From: Pseudomonas sp. BGI-2
Lineage (GTDB): Bacteria > Pseudomonadota > Gammaproteobacteria > Pseudomonadales > Pseudomonadaceae
Assembly: GCF_004310295.1 (NCBI RefSeq)
Contig: NZ_SISB01000016.1
Span: forward strand, 55,561 to 119,560
Direction: 5' to 3'
DNA length: 64,000 nucleotides
Shown: piece by piece, positions 17,214-25,271 of the stretch
Numbering within the stretch: position 1 is the first letter of the stretch
Layout of the letters: each line of letters begins with the position of its first letter
Program-made: the position numbers and the translations under genes
The notes under the pieces: generated by a model
What the model saw: the letters and a program-made list of their open reading frames with translations, nothing else
Database searches by the model: none
What the model was told of the DNA's origin: nothing

Positions 17214-17537
17214 ATGAACAGTAATGGAATGCGGCCGGTTCATCCTGGCGAAATCCTTCAGGACGAATTTCTTGAACCGTTGGGCATTTCAGAGTCAGCT
17301 TTCGCCAGTTCGTTGAACGAACCGTTAAAAGTGGTTAACGAAATCGTGATGCAGCAGCGTTGTGTCAGTGCTGATCTAGCGAGGAAGCTATCTGGCTACT
17401 TGAACACCACGCCCGAGTTCTGGCTTAACTTGCAATTGACTTACGATCTGCGTAAAGCCGAATCGAACGTGGTCGTGCTTTGGCCACCTAAAGCGATTGC
17501 AGCATCCGCGAAGCACGCTTCCACCAAGGCGCATTGA
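17214..17537 (+). CDS. orphan HigA/VapI-family antitoxin-like XRE regulator
   Basis: A 107-residue helix-turn-helix protein. The opening RPVHPGEILQDEFLEPLGIS and the later LARKLSGYLNTTPEFWLNLQ are the family marks of HigA/VapI antitoxins. HigB toxin genes normally lie immediately upstream, but the 290 bases before this gene contain no such frame, and the downstream gene is convergent and unrelated. It may act as a free regulator or counter a toxin elsewhere. GGAGAG precedes the start. The last 50 bases overlap the 3' end of the convergent Bro-N gene, so transcripts of the two would be antisense to each other. Confidence 0.85.
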   Translation: MNSNGMRPVHPGEILQDEFLEPLGISESAFASSLNEPLKVVNEIVMQQRCVSADLARKLSGYLNTTPEFWLNLQLTYDLRKAESNVVVLWPPKAIAASAKHASTKAH

Positions 17538-18015
17538 CCGTACGTTGCGGCCGTTCACCATCCGCCAGCATGTGCGGAACATCCTGCAACCGAATCCACG
17601 GCTGATTATTCCAGTGCAGCAAACTCAATGACATCTCCGGCCAGTTCAGCAGGCTCAGGATCGGGCGTTCAGTTGACGTCGGTTGTTGGGCATCTCTGAG
17701 GGCTGGCACTACGTCGTGGGTCAGCCATTCGCGTAGGCCTCGGTATTCGGGGCAGTAGTGGTAGGCGAGCAGGGCGTAGACGCCGGATTCGCTGATTAGC
17801 AGGGTGTTTTCGAGGGTGCCGTGGATGACGACTCGCGCGGATTGGTGTTGATCGGGATCGAGCTTTCGGACGGCGCGTTCGTCGAGGAAAAGGCGAAGCA
17901 GACGGCCGAGGTCTCGGGCGCTGAACCAAGGCTGGTTTTCGATCAAAAGCGCGTGGAGGTGAAGTTTGTGGCGGATGAAGACGTGGGGAATTAGATAAGA
18001 GTCATCGCTATTCAT
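17488..18015 (-). CDS. Bro-N domain phage antirepressor-like protein
   Basis: A 175-residue protein. The N-terminal 110 residues are a Bro-N domain (WFSARDLGRLLRLFLDE, LLISESGVYALLAYHYCPE, REWLTHDVVPAL), the DNA-binding module of phage antirepressors. The C-terminal part (LSLLNWPEMSLSLLHWNNQPW) is not recognised. I start it at the ATG at 18015, preceded by AAAGGAG eight bases upstream; the longer open frame would run through the C4-like RNA. Its leader contains that RNA, whose loop can pair with the ribosome binding site. No other phage genes are nearby, so it is a domesticated or orphan gene. Confidence 0.82.
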   Translation of the reverse strand: MNSDDSYLIPHVFIRHKLHLHALLIENQPWFSARDLGRLLRLFLDERAVRKLDPDQHQSARVVIHGTLENTLLISESGVYALLAYHYCPEYRGLREWLTHDVVPALRDAQQPTSTERPILSLLNWPEMSLSLLHWNNQPWIRLQDVPHMLADGERPQRTVNAPWWKRASRMLQSL

Positions 18016-18024
18016 TGATACAGC

Positions 18025-18034
18025 TCCTTTTGCT
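18025..18034 (-). promoter_or_regulatory. Shine-Dalgarno target of the C4-type RNA
   Basis: AGCAAAAGGA, ending nine bases before the Bro-N start. It is the perfect complement of the loop at 18109-18100, so pairing would hide the ribosome binding site. A second short complement, GGCAGC at 18046-18041, matches part of the closing stem. Confidence 0.65.
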
Positions 18035-18070
18035 AAAGGGGCTGCCGTCAATCGTCGCCAAACGATTGGG

Positions 18071-18146
18071 TGGCAGCTGTACGCGGGTTGGCGAACCGGA
18101 GCAAAAGGAACCCGGCAGACCCGAAGGTCTCCCACGCACAGCCGCC
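18071..18146 (-). ncRNA. C4-type antisense RNA upstream of the Bro-N gene
   Basis: Minus-strand RNA of about 76 bases. A closing stem is formed by GGCGGCTGT (18146-18138) with ACAGCTGCC (18080-18072), nine pairs with one G-U. Inside are a UUCG-capped hairpin, AGACC-TTCG-GGTCT (18130-18117), and a second hairpin, GGTT-CGCC-AACC (18097-18086). Between them the single-stranded segment TCCTTTTGCT (18109-18100) is exactly complementary over 10 bases to AGCAAAAGGA (18034-18025), the Shine-Dalgarno region of the Bro-N gene. This layout matches the C4 RNAs that silence antirepressor genes in phages P1 and P7. The class name is from recognition, not from a covariance search. Confidence 0.75.
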
Positions 18147-18201
18147 ATGACTCGAGAGATGGTCGCCGTGCGCCTTAAGCTTCCGGGTCGCCAAACCCAG
18201 T

Positions 18202-18215
18202 GCTGAATATTCAGC
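18202..18215. repeat. 14-base perfect palindrome
   Basis: GCTGAATATTCAGC lies about 56 bases upstream of the C4-type RNA. It could be the operator of its promoter. It is too short for a LexA box (CTG-N10-CAG). Confidence 0.4.
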
Positions 18216-18272
18216 TGAGAATGAGCTTAGGAACCTGGGCTTCGCGGCGCTATCGGACGGCGGTGGTGATCT

Positions 18273-18342
18273 TTGTAGGATGTTGCCGAGATTGTGGCGG
18301 GGCGGAAGATCAAAAGATCGCAGCCCTTGGCAACTCCTACAG
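18273..18342. repeat. REP-like inverted pair
   Basis: TGTAGGA...TTGCCGAG at the left is repeated in reverse as CTTGGCAAC-TCCTACA at the right, with a GATCAAAAGATCGCAGCC core. This is a common Pseudomonas fluorescens-group repeat. A related single element (GCGAGCAGGTTCGCTCCCACA) follows at about 18372-18392. Together with the C4-type RNA these fill the gap between the Bro-N gene and ubiK. Confidence 0.6.
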
Positions 18343-18441
18343 ATAAATCTGAAGGTCGTTCCGACCTTATCGCGAGCAGGTTCGCTCCCACAGTGGATTG
18401 GGTTTCAAAGTGGATCGGGCTTCACGGTGGGCGCGGTGGGG

Positions 18442-18702
18442 TTACTCGGCCGGCGGACTCAGCTTCGCTTCCATCTCCGCAACCTTCGCCTCAAGGCTCT
18501 CCAACCGTGCCCGGGTCCGTGCGAGCACGACCATCTGGCTATCAAACTCTTCCCGGCTCACCAGGTCCAGCTTGCTGAAGCCGCTCTGCAACAGTGCCTT
18601 GAACTGGCTTTCGATTTCGCTTTTCGGCAACGGGGTTTCGCCGCTGAAGAGGCGGGAGGCGGTGCCGCTCAGGGCGTCGAGGAAGTCTTTGGGTGCGAGC
18701 AT
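18442..18702 (-). CDS. ubiK: UbiK ubiquinone biosynthesis accessory factor
   Basis: An 86-residue protein of the UbiK/YqiC (BMFP) family. It assists the Ubi complex that makes coenzyme Q under aerobic conditions. An amphipathic N-terminal helix (MLAPKDFLDALSGTAS) that can touch membrane is followed by a C-terminal coiled coil (VVLARTRARLESLEAKVAEMEAKL), which makes it a trimer. Length is normal. It is divergent from glnK-amtB, the usual arrangement in Pseudomonas. Confidence 0.9.
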   Translation of the reverse strand: MLAPKDFLDALSGTASRLFSGETPLPKSEIESQFKALLQSGFSKLDLVSREEFDSQMVVLARTRARLESLEAKVAEMEAKLSPPAE

Positions 18703-18773
18703 GGGAAATGTCCTGTCAACAATGGCGGGCAGTGTATCACGCAGTGTCTATAGTCAATTCCGACCGCAGGGAT

Positions 18774-18821
18774 GCACGCTTTTCGCGCATGTGGATGGAC
18801 GGCCGCGCACTGTTGTTGTGC
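18774..18821 (+). promoter_or_regulatory. two NtrC-like binding sites upstream of glnK-amtB
   Basis: GCAC-N7-GTGC at 18807-18821 is a full NtrC-type dyad. GCAC-N7-GCGC at 18774-18788 is a weaker one. Their centres are 33 bases apart, three helical turns, and they lie about 100 bases upstream of the sigma-54 promoter, the expected enhancer position. Confidence 0.65.
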
Positions 18822-18896
18822 GTATCCGTCGAGCCGTTTGCGTGAAGCGGCTGTTAGAAGCGGTCAAGGGATTGAATTCAGTGGGTTTTGGCGAGA

Positions 18897-18913
18897 TGGC
18901 AAGCTTTCTGCTT
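18897..18913 (+). promoter_or_regulatory. sigma-54 promoter of glnK-amtB
   Basis: TGGCAAGCTTTCTGCTT fits the TGGCACG-N4-TTGC consensus, with the invariant GG (18898-18899) and GC (18910-18911) separated by the required 10 bases. Transcription would start near 18923, giving a leader of about 200 bases. Confidence 0.75.
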
Positions 18914-19004
18914 AGTCGCTAGTGACCCATGCACTGATGCAGTCGCTGTGACGAATGCAGTGCGCCAAGCGGAACGGGGGAAGTGTTTCGCGCGGAGTGG
19001 TTAG

Positions 19005-19460
<456 letters not shown>

Positions 19461-19497
19461 ACGCCGCCACACACCCAACGCCCCAGGAGAAAACAAT

Positions 19498-20835
19498 ATG
19501 ACTCTGCGTAAATTCGCAGGGCTAGGAGCCCTGTTGTCCCTCGTAATGCCCGGCCTGGCTATGGCGGCAGACGAAGTGGCGGCCCCAGTCCTCAACTCCG
19601 GCGACACCGCCTGGATGATGACCTCGACAGCCCTCGTGCTGTTCATGACCATTCCCGGCCTCGCGCTGTTCTACGGCGGCATGGTTCGGTCGAAAAATAT
19701 TCTTTCCGTGATGATGCAGTGCTTCGCCATTACCGGTCTGATCAGCATTCTGTGGGTCATTTATGGCTACAGCATCGCGTTCGATACCACCGGCATGGAA
19801 CAGGGCGTCGTCAACTTCAACTCGTTCTTCGGCGGCATGGGCAAGGCATTCCTTGCCGGTGTCACGCCATCGAGCCTGACCGGTCCTGCGGCGTTGTTCC
19901 CTGAGGCGGTGTTCATCACCTTCCAGATGACCTTCGCCATCATCACCCCTGCGCTGATCGTCGGTGCCTTCGCCGAGCGGATGAAGTTCTCCGCCATGCT
20001 GATCTTCATGGGCGTGTGGTTCACCCTGGTTTACGCACCGATTGCGCACATGGTCTGGTCCGGCAACGGCGGCCTGATGTGGGACTGGGGCGTGCTCGAC
20101 TTCGCCGGCGGCACCGTGGTGCACATCAACGCCGGTGTGGCCGGTCTGATTGCCTGCCTGGTACTGGGCAAGCGCAAAGGCTTCCCGACCACTCCGATGG
20201 CGCCGCACAACCTTGGTTACACCCTGATGGGCGCCGCCATGCTATGGGTCGGCTGGTTCGGCTTCAACGCCGGTTCCGCTGCTGCGGCCAACGGCACTGC
20301 CGGTATGGCGATGCTGGTGACCCAGATCGCAACCGCCGCTGCTGCATTGGGTTGGATGTTCGCCGAGTGGGTCACTCACGGCAAACCAAGTGCGCTGGGT
20401 ATCGCTTCGGGTGTTGTGGCCGGTCTGGTTGCCATCACCCCGGCCGCTGGCACCGTGGGCCCGATGGGCGCTCTGGTCATCGGCCTGGCAGCGGGCGTGG
20501 TGTGCTTCTTCTGTGCAACCACCCTGAAACGCAAACTCGGCTATGACGATTCCCTGGACGCCTTCGGTGTGCACGGTATCGGCGGTATCCTCGGTGCGAT
20601 CCTGACCGGTGTCTTCGCTGCACCGGCCCTGGGTGGCTTCGGCACTGTCACCGACATCGGTGCACAAGTCTGGATTCAGTTGAAAGGCGTGGGCTTCACG
20701 GTGATCTACACCGCGATCGTCACCTACATCATTCTCAAAGTCCTGGACGCTGTCATGGGCCTGCGTATCACTGAAGAAGAAGAGGCTGTCGGCATCGACC
20801 TGGCACTCCACAACGAACGCGGCTACAACTTGTAG
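19498..20835 (+). CDS. amtB: ammonium transporter AmtB
   Basis: A 445-residue trimeric ammonium channel. A signal peptide (ending PGLAMAADEV) is followed by 11 membrane helices. The twin pore histidines lie in GGTVVHINAGVAGL and DAFGVHGIGGI, and the family signature MWDWGVLDFAGG is present. The start at 19498 follows CAGGAGA. It is the second gene of the nitrogen-regulated glnK operon, and a strong terminator follows directly. The C-terminal tail that binds GlnK (EEEEAVGIDLALHNERGYNL) is intact. Confidence 0.97.
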   Translation: MTLRKFAGLGALLSLVMPGLAMAADEVAAPVLNSGDTAWMMTSTALVLFMTIPGLALFYGGMVRSKNILSVMMQCFAITGLISILWVIYGYSIAFDTTGMEQGVVNFNSFFGGMGKAFLAGVTPSSLTGPAALFPEAVFITFQMTFAIITPALIVGAFAERMKFSAMLIFMGVWFTLVYAPIAHMVWSGNGGLMWDWGVLDFAGGTVVHINAGVAGLIACLVLGKRKGFPTTPMAPHNLGYTLMGAAMLWVGWFGFNAGSAAAANGTAGMAMLVTQIATAAAALGWMFAEWVTHGKPSALGIASGVVAGLVAITPAAGTVGPMGALVIGLAAGVVCFFCATTLKRKLGYDDSLDAFGVHGIGGILGAILTGVFAAPALGGFGTVTDIGAQVWIQLKGVGFTVIYTAIVTYIILKVLDAVMGLRITEEEEAVGIDLALHNERGYNL

Positions 20836-20850
20836 TACGCGCATAAAAAA

Positions 20851-20878
20851 CTTGCCCGGCTTGCCGGGCATTTTTTTG
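20851..20878 (+). terminator. rho-independent terminator after amtB
   Basis: TGCCCGGC-TT-GCCGGGCA forms an eight-pair stem followed by seven T. It ends the glnK-amtB transcript. Confidence 0.92.
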
Positions 20879-21048
20879 TCTGGAGTTTGTCAGTGAAGGA
20901 ACTGCTGAAAGGTTTTTTCGTACACGTTTAGTGGCGTTTACGACGAGCGTTTTTCTGCGGCCAATGGCTTACATGATTGAAGGAATATTAGGGCCTTTGT
21001 TTTTTCCCAGAGCGCGCTAGAATGCGCCCCGAACGAGCGGAGAACTGT

Positions 21049-21474
21049 ATGTGGCAACAGACTCTGATTACCCTGCGGGCACGGCCCCGGGGCTTTCATC
21101 TGGTAACGGACGAGTTACTCGCCGGCCTGCCTGAAATCAAGGCGTGTCGGGTCGGTCTGTTGCACTTGTTGCTGCAGCATACCTCGGCGTCGTTGACTAT
21201 CAACGAGAACGCCGATCCGGCGGTACGTCTCGACTTCGAACGATTTTTCAATCGTCTGATCCCACAAGGAGCAGACGGCTATGAGCATAACGACGAAGGC
21301 CTGGACGACCTCCCGGCGCACTTCAAGGCCAGTGTGCTTGGCTGTCAGCTCAGTTTGCCGATTTCGGCAGGCCGACTGGCGCTGGGGACCTGGCAAGGCG
21401 TTTATCTGGGCGAGCACCGTGATTTTGGCGGTGCCCGTAAAGTCCTCGCCACCGTGCACGGTGAAGAGGCATGA
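21049..21474 (+). CDS. yjbQ: YjbQ family (UPF0047) protein
   Basis: A 141-residue protein of the YjbQ family; some members have weak thiamine-phosphate synthase activity, the true role is unclear. The signature [17 protein letters not shown] and the late GVYLGEHRD carry the conserved histidines and acids of the active pocket. I use the internal ATG at 21049 (MWQQTLITL), which matches the family start; GCGGAG lies upstream. sutA follows 100 bases later. Confidence 0.88.
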   Translation: MWQQTLITLRARPRGFHLVTDELLAGLPEIKACRVGLLHLLLQHTSASLTINENADPAVRLDFERFFNRLIPQGADGYEHNDEGLDDLPAHFKASVLGCQLSLPISAGRLALGTWQGVYLGEHRDFGGARKVLATVHGEEA

Positions 21475-21575
21475 ACCGCTGGTCACCAGTGGTTATTGAA
21501 TTTTTCCGGCGGCTGTCGACAGACGGTGAAGCTGGGCTATAACTAATCTGCTTTTCGCAAGTCATGAGGTAGAAC

Positions 21576-21902
21576 ATGAGCGACGATGATCTGGAAAACG
21601 ACGACCTGGAAGTAGGCGACGAAGACGAAACCGAAGAAGGTCTGGAAGCAGCGGCGGAAGACGTCGCTGAAGACGACGGTGGCGAAGATACGCCGGCCCC
21701 TACTGCCAAAGGCAAAGCCAAGGCTGCGGTATCGGTCGATGAACTGCCGAGCGTTGAAGCCAAGAACAAGGAACGCGATGCTCTCGCGCGGGCCATGGAA
21801 GAGTTTTTGGCCAAAGGCGGCAAGGTGCAGGAAGTGGAGGCCAATGTGGTCGCCGATCCTCCCAAGAAGCCTGACAACAAGTACGGCAGCCGGCCTATCT
21901 AA
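21576..21902 (+). CDS. sutA: RNA-polymerase-binding regulator SutA
   Basis: A 108-residue, highly acidic protein. The first 50 residues are nearly all Asp/Glu/Ala and should be disordered. A central helix (VEAKNKERDALARAMEEFLAKGGKV) and a basic tail (KKPDNKYGSRPI) follow. This is the architecture of SutA of P. aeruginosa, which binds RNA polymerase during slow growth and favours ribosomal promoters, and the genomic position after amtB and yjbQ agrees. A terminator lies 20 bases after the stop. Confidence 0.87.
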   Translation: MSDDDLENDDLEVGDEDETEEGLEAAAEDVAEDDGGEDTPAPTAKGKAKAAVSVDELPSVEAKNKERDALARAMEEFLAKGGKVQEVEANVVADPPKKPDNKYGSRPI

Positions 21903-21922
21903 GCGTCTGCCCTTGCTTGCTG

Positions 21923-21953
21923 AAAAAAGCCCGCCGTCGCTGCGGGCTTTTTC
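21923..21953 (+). terminator. rho-independent terminator after sutA
   Basis: AAAAAGCCCGC, a short loop, then GCGGGCTTTTT, giving a GC stem with A and T flanks. It could work in both directions. Confidence 0.88.
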
Positions 21954-21986
21954 ATGGGTGACCGTCAGGTAGACCGCGTTATCGTT

Positions 21987-22080
21987 CTTCGCGGGCAAGC
22001 CTCGCTCCTACAGGATTTGTGTCGCTTGCCAATTATGTGAGCGACGCAAAACCTGTAGGAGCGAGGCTTGCCCGCGAAGG
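21987..22080. repeat. REPIN (inverted REP pair, family A)
   Basis: CTTCGCGGGCAAGCCTCGC... at the left is mirrored by ...GCGAGGCTTGCCCGCGAAG at the right around about 40 bases. The same core recurs at 31710, 32904 and 49373. It separates the convergent sutA and HAD genes. Confidence 0.85.
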
Positions 22081-22097
22081 CGATCTTGAAGGTACTA

Positions 22098-22799
22098 CTA
22101 AGCCACATTCCACCGCGCCAACAACGCCGGCAACTCGGTCAGGCTTCCAATCTCCGCATCCGGGGCCTTCTCGGCTTCCCATGCCTTACCCGCCGGGTTA
22201 AACCAGATCGCTCGCAACCCCGCCTGCTGCGCTCCGGCAATGTCATCCCCCGGATGATCGCCGATATGCACCGCCGTCTCCGCCGTGGCACCACCACGCT
22301 GCAATGCCTCATGGAACAGTCGCGCATCGGGCTTGGCGATGCCGATGTCTTCGGCGCACAACGCAAACTTGAAGTAATCGGCCAGCCCCAACCGGCGCAC
22401 ATCAGCGTTGCCATTGGTGACTACGCCCAAGGCGTAATGCTTGGCCAGCGTCTCCAGCGTCGGTTCGACTTCAGGGAATACCTCGATCTGGTGCCGGGCA
22501 TGCAGAAACACTTCAAAACTCTTGTCGGCCAGGTCCGAAGCTTCGCCGTGGTCATAGCCGGCTTCCTCCAGCGCATGGAAAAGCACCCGGCGGCGCAGCG
22601 CACTGATGCGGTGTTTGAGGCTCGGTTCGCTGCTCAGGATCCGCTCACGAATCGCCCACAAGTGTTCCACCGGCACTGCGCCCAGATTCGGTGCGTGCTC
22701 GGTCAGCCATTCACGCAGTACGGCTTCGGCGCTGACGATCACCGGGGCGGTGTCCCACAGGGTGTCGTCGAGGTCGAAGGTGATCAATTGGATGGTCAT
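22098..22799 (-). CDS. HAD-superfamily hydrolase
   Basis: A 233-residue soluble HAD phosphatase. The nucleophile motif is DLDDTLWD (residues 8-15), motif II is VVTNG near 125, motif III is IAKPDARLF near 155, and motif IV is [11 protein letters not shown] near 180. The helical cap between motifs I and II makes it subclass I. The substrate cannot be read from sequence; relatives act on small phosphates such as flavin or sugar phosphates. It overlaps xerC by ATGA and is the last gene of the lptM-lysA-dapF-DUF484-xerC operon. Confidence 0.9.
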   Translation of the reverse strand: MTIQLITFDLDDTLWDTAPVIVSAEAVLREWLTEHAPNLGAVPVEHLWAIRERILSSEPSLKHRISALRRRVLFHALEEAGYDHGEASDLADKSFEVFLHARHQIEVFPEVEPTLETLAKHYALGVVTNGNADVRRLGLADYFKFALCAEDIGIAKPDARLFHEALQRGGATAETAVHIGDHPGDDIAGAQQAGLRAIWFNPAGKAWEAEKAPDAEIGSLTELPALLARWNVA

Positions 22800-23695
22800 G
22801 AATCATCGCCCTTAATGCGTTTGGCCCGTGGATGGGCGCTGTCGTAAACCGTGGCCAGGTGCTGGAAGTCCAGGTGGGTGTAGATCTGGGTGGTCTTGAT
22901 GTCTGAGTGGCCGAGCAATTCTTGTACGGCGCGCAAGTCCTGCGAGGACTCGAGCAAGTGGCTGGCAAAGGAGTGCCGCAGCATGTGCGGGTGCAGGTTC
23001 TGCCCCAGTTCGCGCTCGCCGGCCGCCTTGACCCGGACCTGAATCGCCCGAGGGCCAAGGCGCCGGCCTTGCTGGCTGACAAACACCGCGTCGTCCGCCG
23101 GGTTGGTCATCGCCCGCAAGGGCAGCCACAGTTCGAGGGCTTCGCGGGCTTTTTTGCCCACCGGAAGCAGTCGAGTCTTGCTGCCCTTGCCAAGCACCTG
23201 GACCATGCCGTCTGCGAGATCCAGCTGATCCAGATTGAGTCCGGTCAGCTCTGATAGCCGCAAACCGGAGGAATAGAACAGCTCCAGAATCGCCTGATCC
23301 CGACGTGCCAGGAAATCATCCTCCACCGCGCCTTCAAGCAACTGCAATGCGCGGTCGGTATCGAGGGTTTTCGGCAGGCGTCTTTCACCCTTGGGCGGCG
23401 ACAGACCGTTGGCCGGGTCGTGATCGCAGAGGCCTTCGCGGTTCAGGTAATGATAGAGCCCACGCACTGCCGACAGCAGCCGCGCCAGGCTGCGGGACGA
23501 TTGACCCTGTGAATGCAGGCGCGCGATCAGGCTGCGCAGACGCTGAATATCCAGGGCGGCCCAGCTGCTGATGTTCTGTTTGACGCACCAGCCCAGCACT
23601 TTGTCGAGGTCGCGGCGGTAGGCGTACAGCGTATGGGGCGACACCTGGCGCTCACTGCGCAAGTGTTCGCAGTAAGCGTCCAGTTGCCGTTCCAT
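22796..23695 (-). CDS. xerC: tyrosine recombinase XerC
   Basis: A 299-residue tyrosine recombinase which, with XerD, resolves chromosome dimers at dif. All catalytic residues are present: R146, K170, H237, R240, H263 and the nucleophile Y272 ([10 protein letters not shown]). The N-terminal SAM-like arm-binding domain covers residues 1-90. It lies downstream of the DUF484 gene with a two-base gap, the conserved gammaproteobacterial pairing. No mobile element surrounds it, so it is the housekeeping enzyme. Confidence 0.96.
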   Translation of the reverse strand: MERQLDAYCEHLRSERQVSPHTLYAYRRDLDKVLGWCVKQNISSWAALDIQRLRSLIARLHSQGQSSRSLARLLSAVRGLYHYLNREGLCDHDPANGLSPPKGERRLPKTLDTDRALQLLEGAVEDDFLARRDQAILELFYSSGLRLSELTGLNLDQLDLADGMVQVLGKGSKTRLLPVGKKAREALELWLPLRAMTNPADDAVFVSQQGRRLGPRAIQVRVKAAGERELGQNLHPHMLRHSFASHLLESSQDLRAVQELLGHSDIKTTQIYTHLDFQHLATVYDSAHPRAKRIKGDDS

Positions 23696-23697
23696 GG

Positions 23698-24423
23698 TCA
23701 GCGTACCGAGCGCAGGGAGCTGTTGACCCTAGGCAGTACGCGGCCCATGACTTCGGCGATGTAGCTCAGGAACAGCGTACCGACCGAGCTTTTATAGTGC
23801 TGCGGGTCGCGACTGGCGATGGCCAGGACGCCGTGGATGCCTTGATAGCTGATGGCGACGACGGCGGTGGAACCGATCTGCTTGCGCTGTTCTTCGCCGA
23901 ACAGGAAGTCCAGTTCGTGCTCGCGCAGGCTGCCGCTGACGCTTTTGTCTTCCGAGAGCAAGCCGCCAATGGCCGTTTGCGCGTCGGCATGGGTGACCCA
24001 TCGGCCCACCGACATCGGGTTGTCGCCCAACAGGATCAGGCTGACAAAAGGCACCTGGAAGTCCTGGCGCAGACTGTCTTCGACGCTAATCACCACGTCT
24101 TCCAGGCTGTTGGCGTCCATCAGCGTGAGGATCAGGCGACGGGTCTTGTCGAAGAGGCGGTCGTTGTCCCGGGCCACGTCCATCAAGTGCGAGAGGCGAT
24201 GACGCAACTCAATGTTGCGGTCGCGCAGGATCTTCATCTGGCGCTCGACCAGCGAGACGGTATCGCCGCGCTGGTGCGGAATGCGCAAGGCCGGGAGCAG
24301 TTCTTCGTGCTCGACGAAGAAATCCGGATGAGCCTCCAGGTACGCGGCAATCGCCGCCGCCTCAAGGCTTTCGGAAGAGGATTCGTCGGGCTGTTGGGCG
24401 GGAACCTGGGGCTTATCTTTCAT
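23698..24423 (-). CDS. DUF484 family GAF-like protein
   Basis: A 241-residue cytoplasmic protein. The DUF484 opening ([19 protein letters not shown]) is followed by a coiled helix ([21 protein letters not shown]) and a GAF-like domain, which suggests small-ligand sensing; function unknown. It is always near xerC in gammaproteobacteria. I chose the ATG at 24423, 13 bases after the dapF stop. Another ATG at 24459, also reading MKDK, lies inside dapF and would add 12 residues. Confidence 0.88.
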   Translation of the reverse strand: MKDKPQVPAQQPDESSSESLEAAAIAAYLEAHPDFFVEHEELLPALRIPHQRGDTVSLVERQMKILRDRNIELRHRLSHLMDVARDNDRLFDKTRRLILTLMDANSLEDVVISVEDSLRQDFQVPFVSLILLGDNPMSVGRWVTHADAQTAIGGLLSEDKSVSGSLREHELDFLFGEEQRKQIGSTAVVAISYQGIHGVLAIASRDPQHYKSSVGTLFLSYIAEVMGRVLPRVNSSLRSVR

Positions 24424-24436
24424 GGATTCAACTCTC

Positions 24437-25267
24437 TCAAAGACGCACTTGTCCTTCATAAACGCGCACTGCCGGGCCGGTCATCATGACCGGTTGGCCA
24501 GGGCCTGCCCATTCAATGGACAGACGCCCGCCGGGCAAGTCGATCAATAGCGGCGAATCCATCCACCCCTGGCTGATCGCAGCCACTGCGGCAGCGCACG
24601 CGCCGGTTCCGCAGGCCTGGGTTTCCCCGGCACCACGTTCCCAAACGCGCAACTGCGCACGGTTCCGGTCGATGACCTGGAGAAAACCGACGTTGACCCG
24701 CGCCGGGAAGCGCGGGTGGTGTTCGATTTTCGGCCCCAGTTCATGCACCGGTGCGTTGTTGATGTCGCTGACCCGGAGCACGGCATGGGGATTGCCCATG
24801 GACACAGCGGCCAGTTCGACCGGGGTGCCATCGATGTCGAGCTTATAGCTCAGGGCCTGTTCTGGCGCCTCGAATGGAATCTCGGCCGGCACCAGGCGTG
24901 GTGCGCCCATGTTGACACCGATCTGGCCGTCGCTGCGAATATCCAGTTCGATGATGCCGCTTTTGGTCTCGACGCGGATCTGCCGTTTGGCGGTCAGGCG
25001 CTTGTCGAGCACGAAGCGGGCAAAACAGCGCGCACCGTTGCCGCACTGTTCCACTTCGGAACCGTCGGAGTTGAAGATCCGGTAACGGAAATCCACGTCC
25101 GGGTTGCTCGGCGCTTCGACGATCAGCAACTGGTCGAAACCGATGCCAGTGTGCCGATCGCCCCATTGCTTGGCATGCTTGGGCAGAATGTGCGCGTGTT
25201 GGCTGACCAGGTCGAGGACCATGAAGTCATTGCCCAGGCCGTGCATCTTGGTAAAACGCAGCAGCAT
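24437..25267 (-). CDS. dapF: diaminopimelate epimerase
   Basis: A 276-residue enzyme that turns LL-diaminopimelate into the meso form for lysine and peptidoglycan. The two catalytic cysteines are C75 (EQCGNGAR) and C219 ([10 protein letters not shown]). The start at 25267 gives the family N-terminus [15 protein letters not shown]; an upstream in-frame ATG would overlap lysA. It lies four bases after lysA, the next enzyme of the pathway, so the two steps are co-expressed. Confidence 0.97.
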   Translation of the reverse strand: MLLRFTKMHGLGNDFMVLDLVSQHAHILPKHAKQWGDRHTGIGFDQLLIVEAPSNPDVDFRYRIFNSDGSEVEQCGNGARCFARFVLDKRLTAKRQIRVETKSGIIELDIRSDGQIGVNMGAPRLVPAEIPFEAPEQALSYKLDIDGTPVELAAVSMGNPHAVLRVSDINNAPVHELGPKIEHHPRFPARVNVGFLQVIDRNRAQLRVWERGAGETQACGTGACAAAVAAISQGWMDSPLLIDLPGGRLSIEWAGPGQPVMMTGPAVRVYEGQVRL

Positions 25268-25271
25268 GGTT

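Noticed and set aside
18202..18215. LexA (SOS) box upstream of the C4-type RNA
   Set aside because: The palindrome CTG-N6-CAG is four bases too short for the CTG-N10-CAG box; kept only as a palindrome.
21481..21575. Small gene between yjbQ and sutA
   Set aside because: Only the sutA upstream region is visible; no frame with a credible start and bias.
22796..23695. Integrase of a mobile element
   Set aside because: It is the housekeeping XerC by residues, length and its conserved place after the DUF484 gene.
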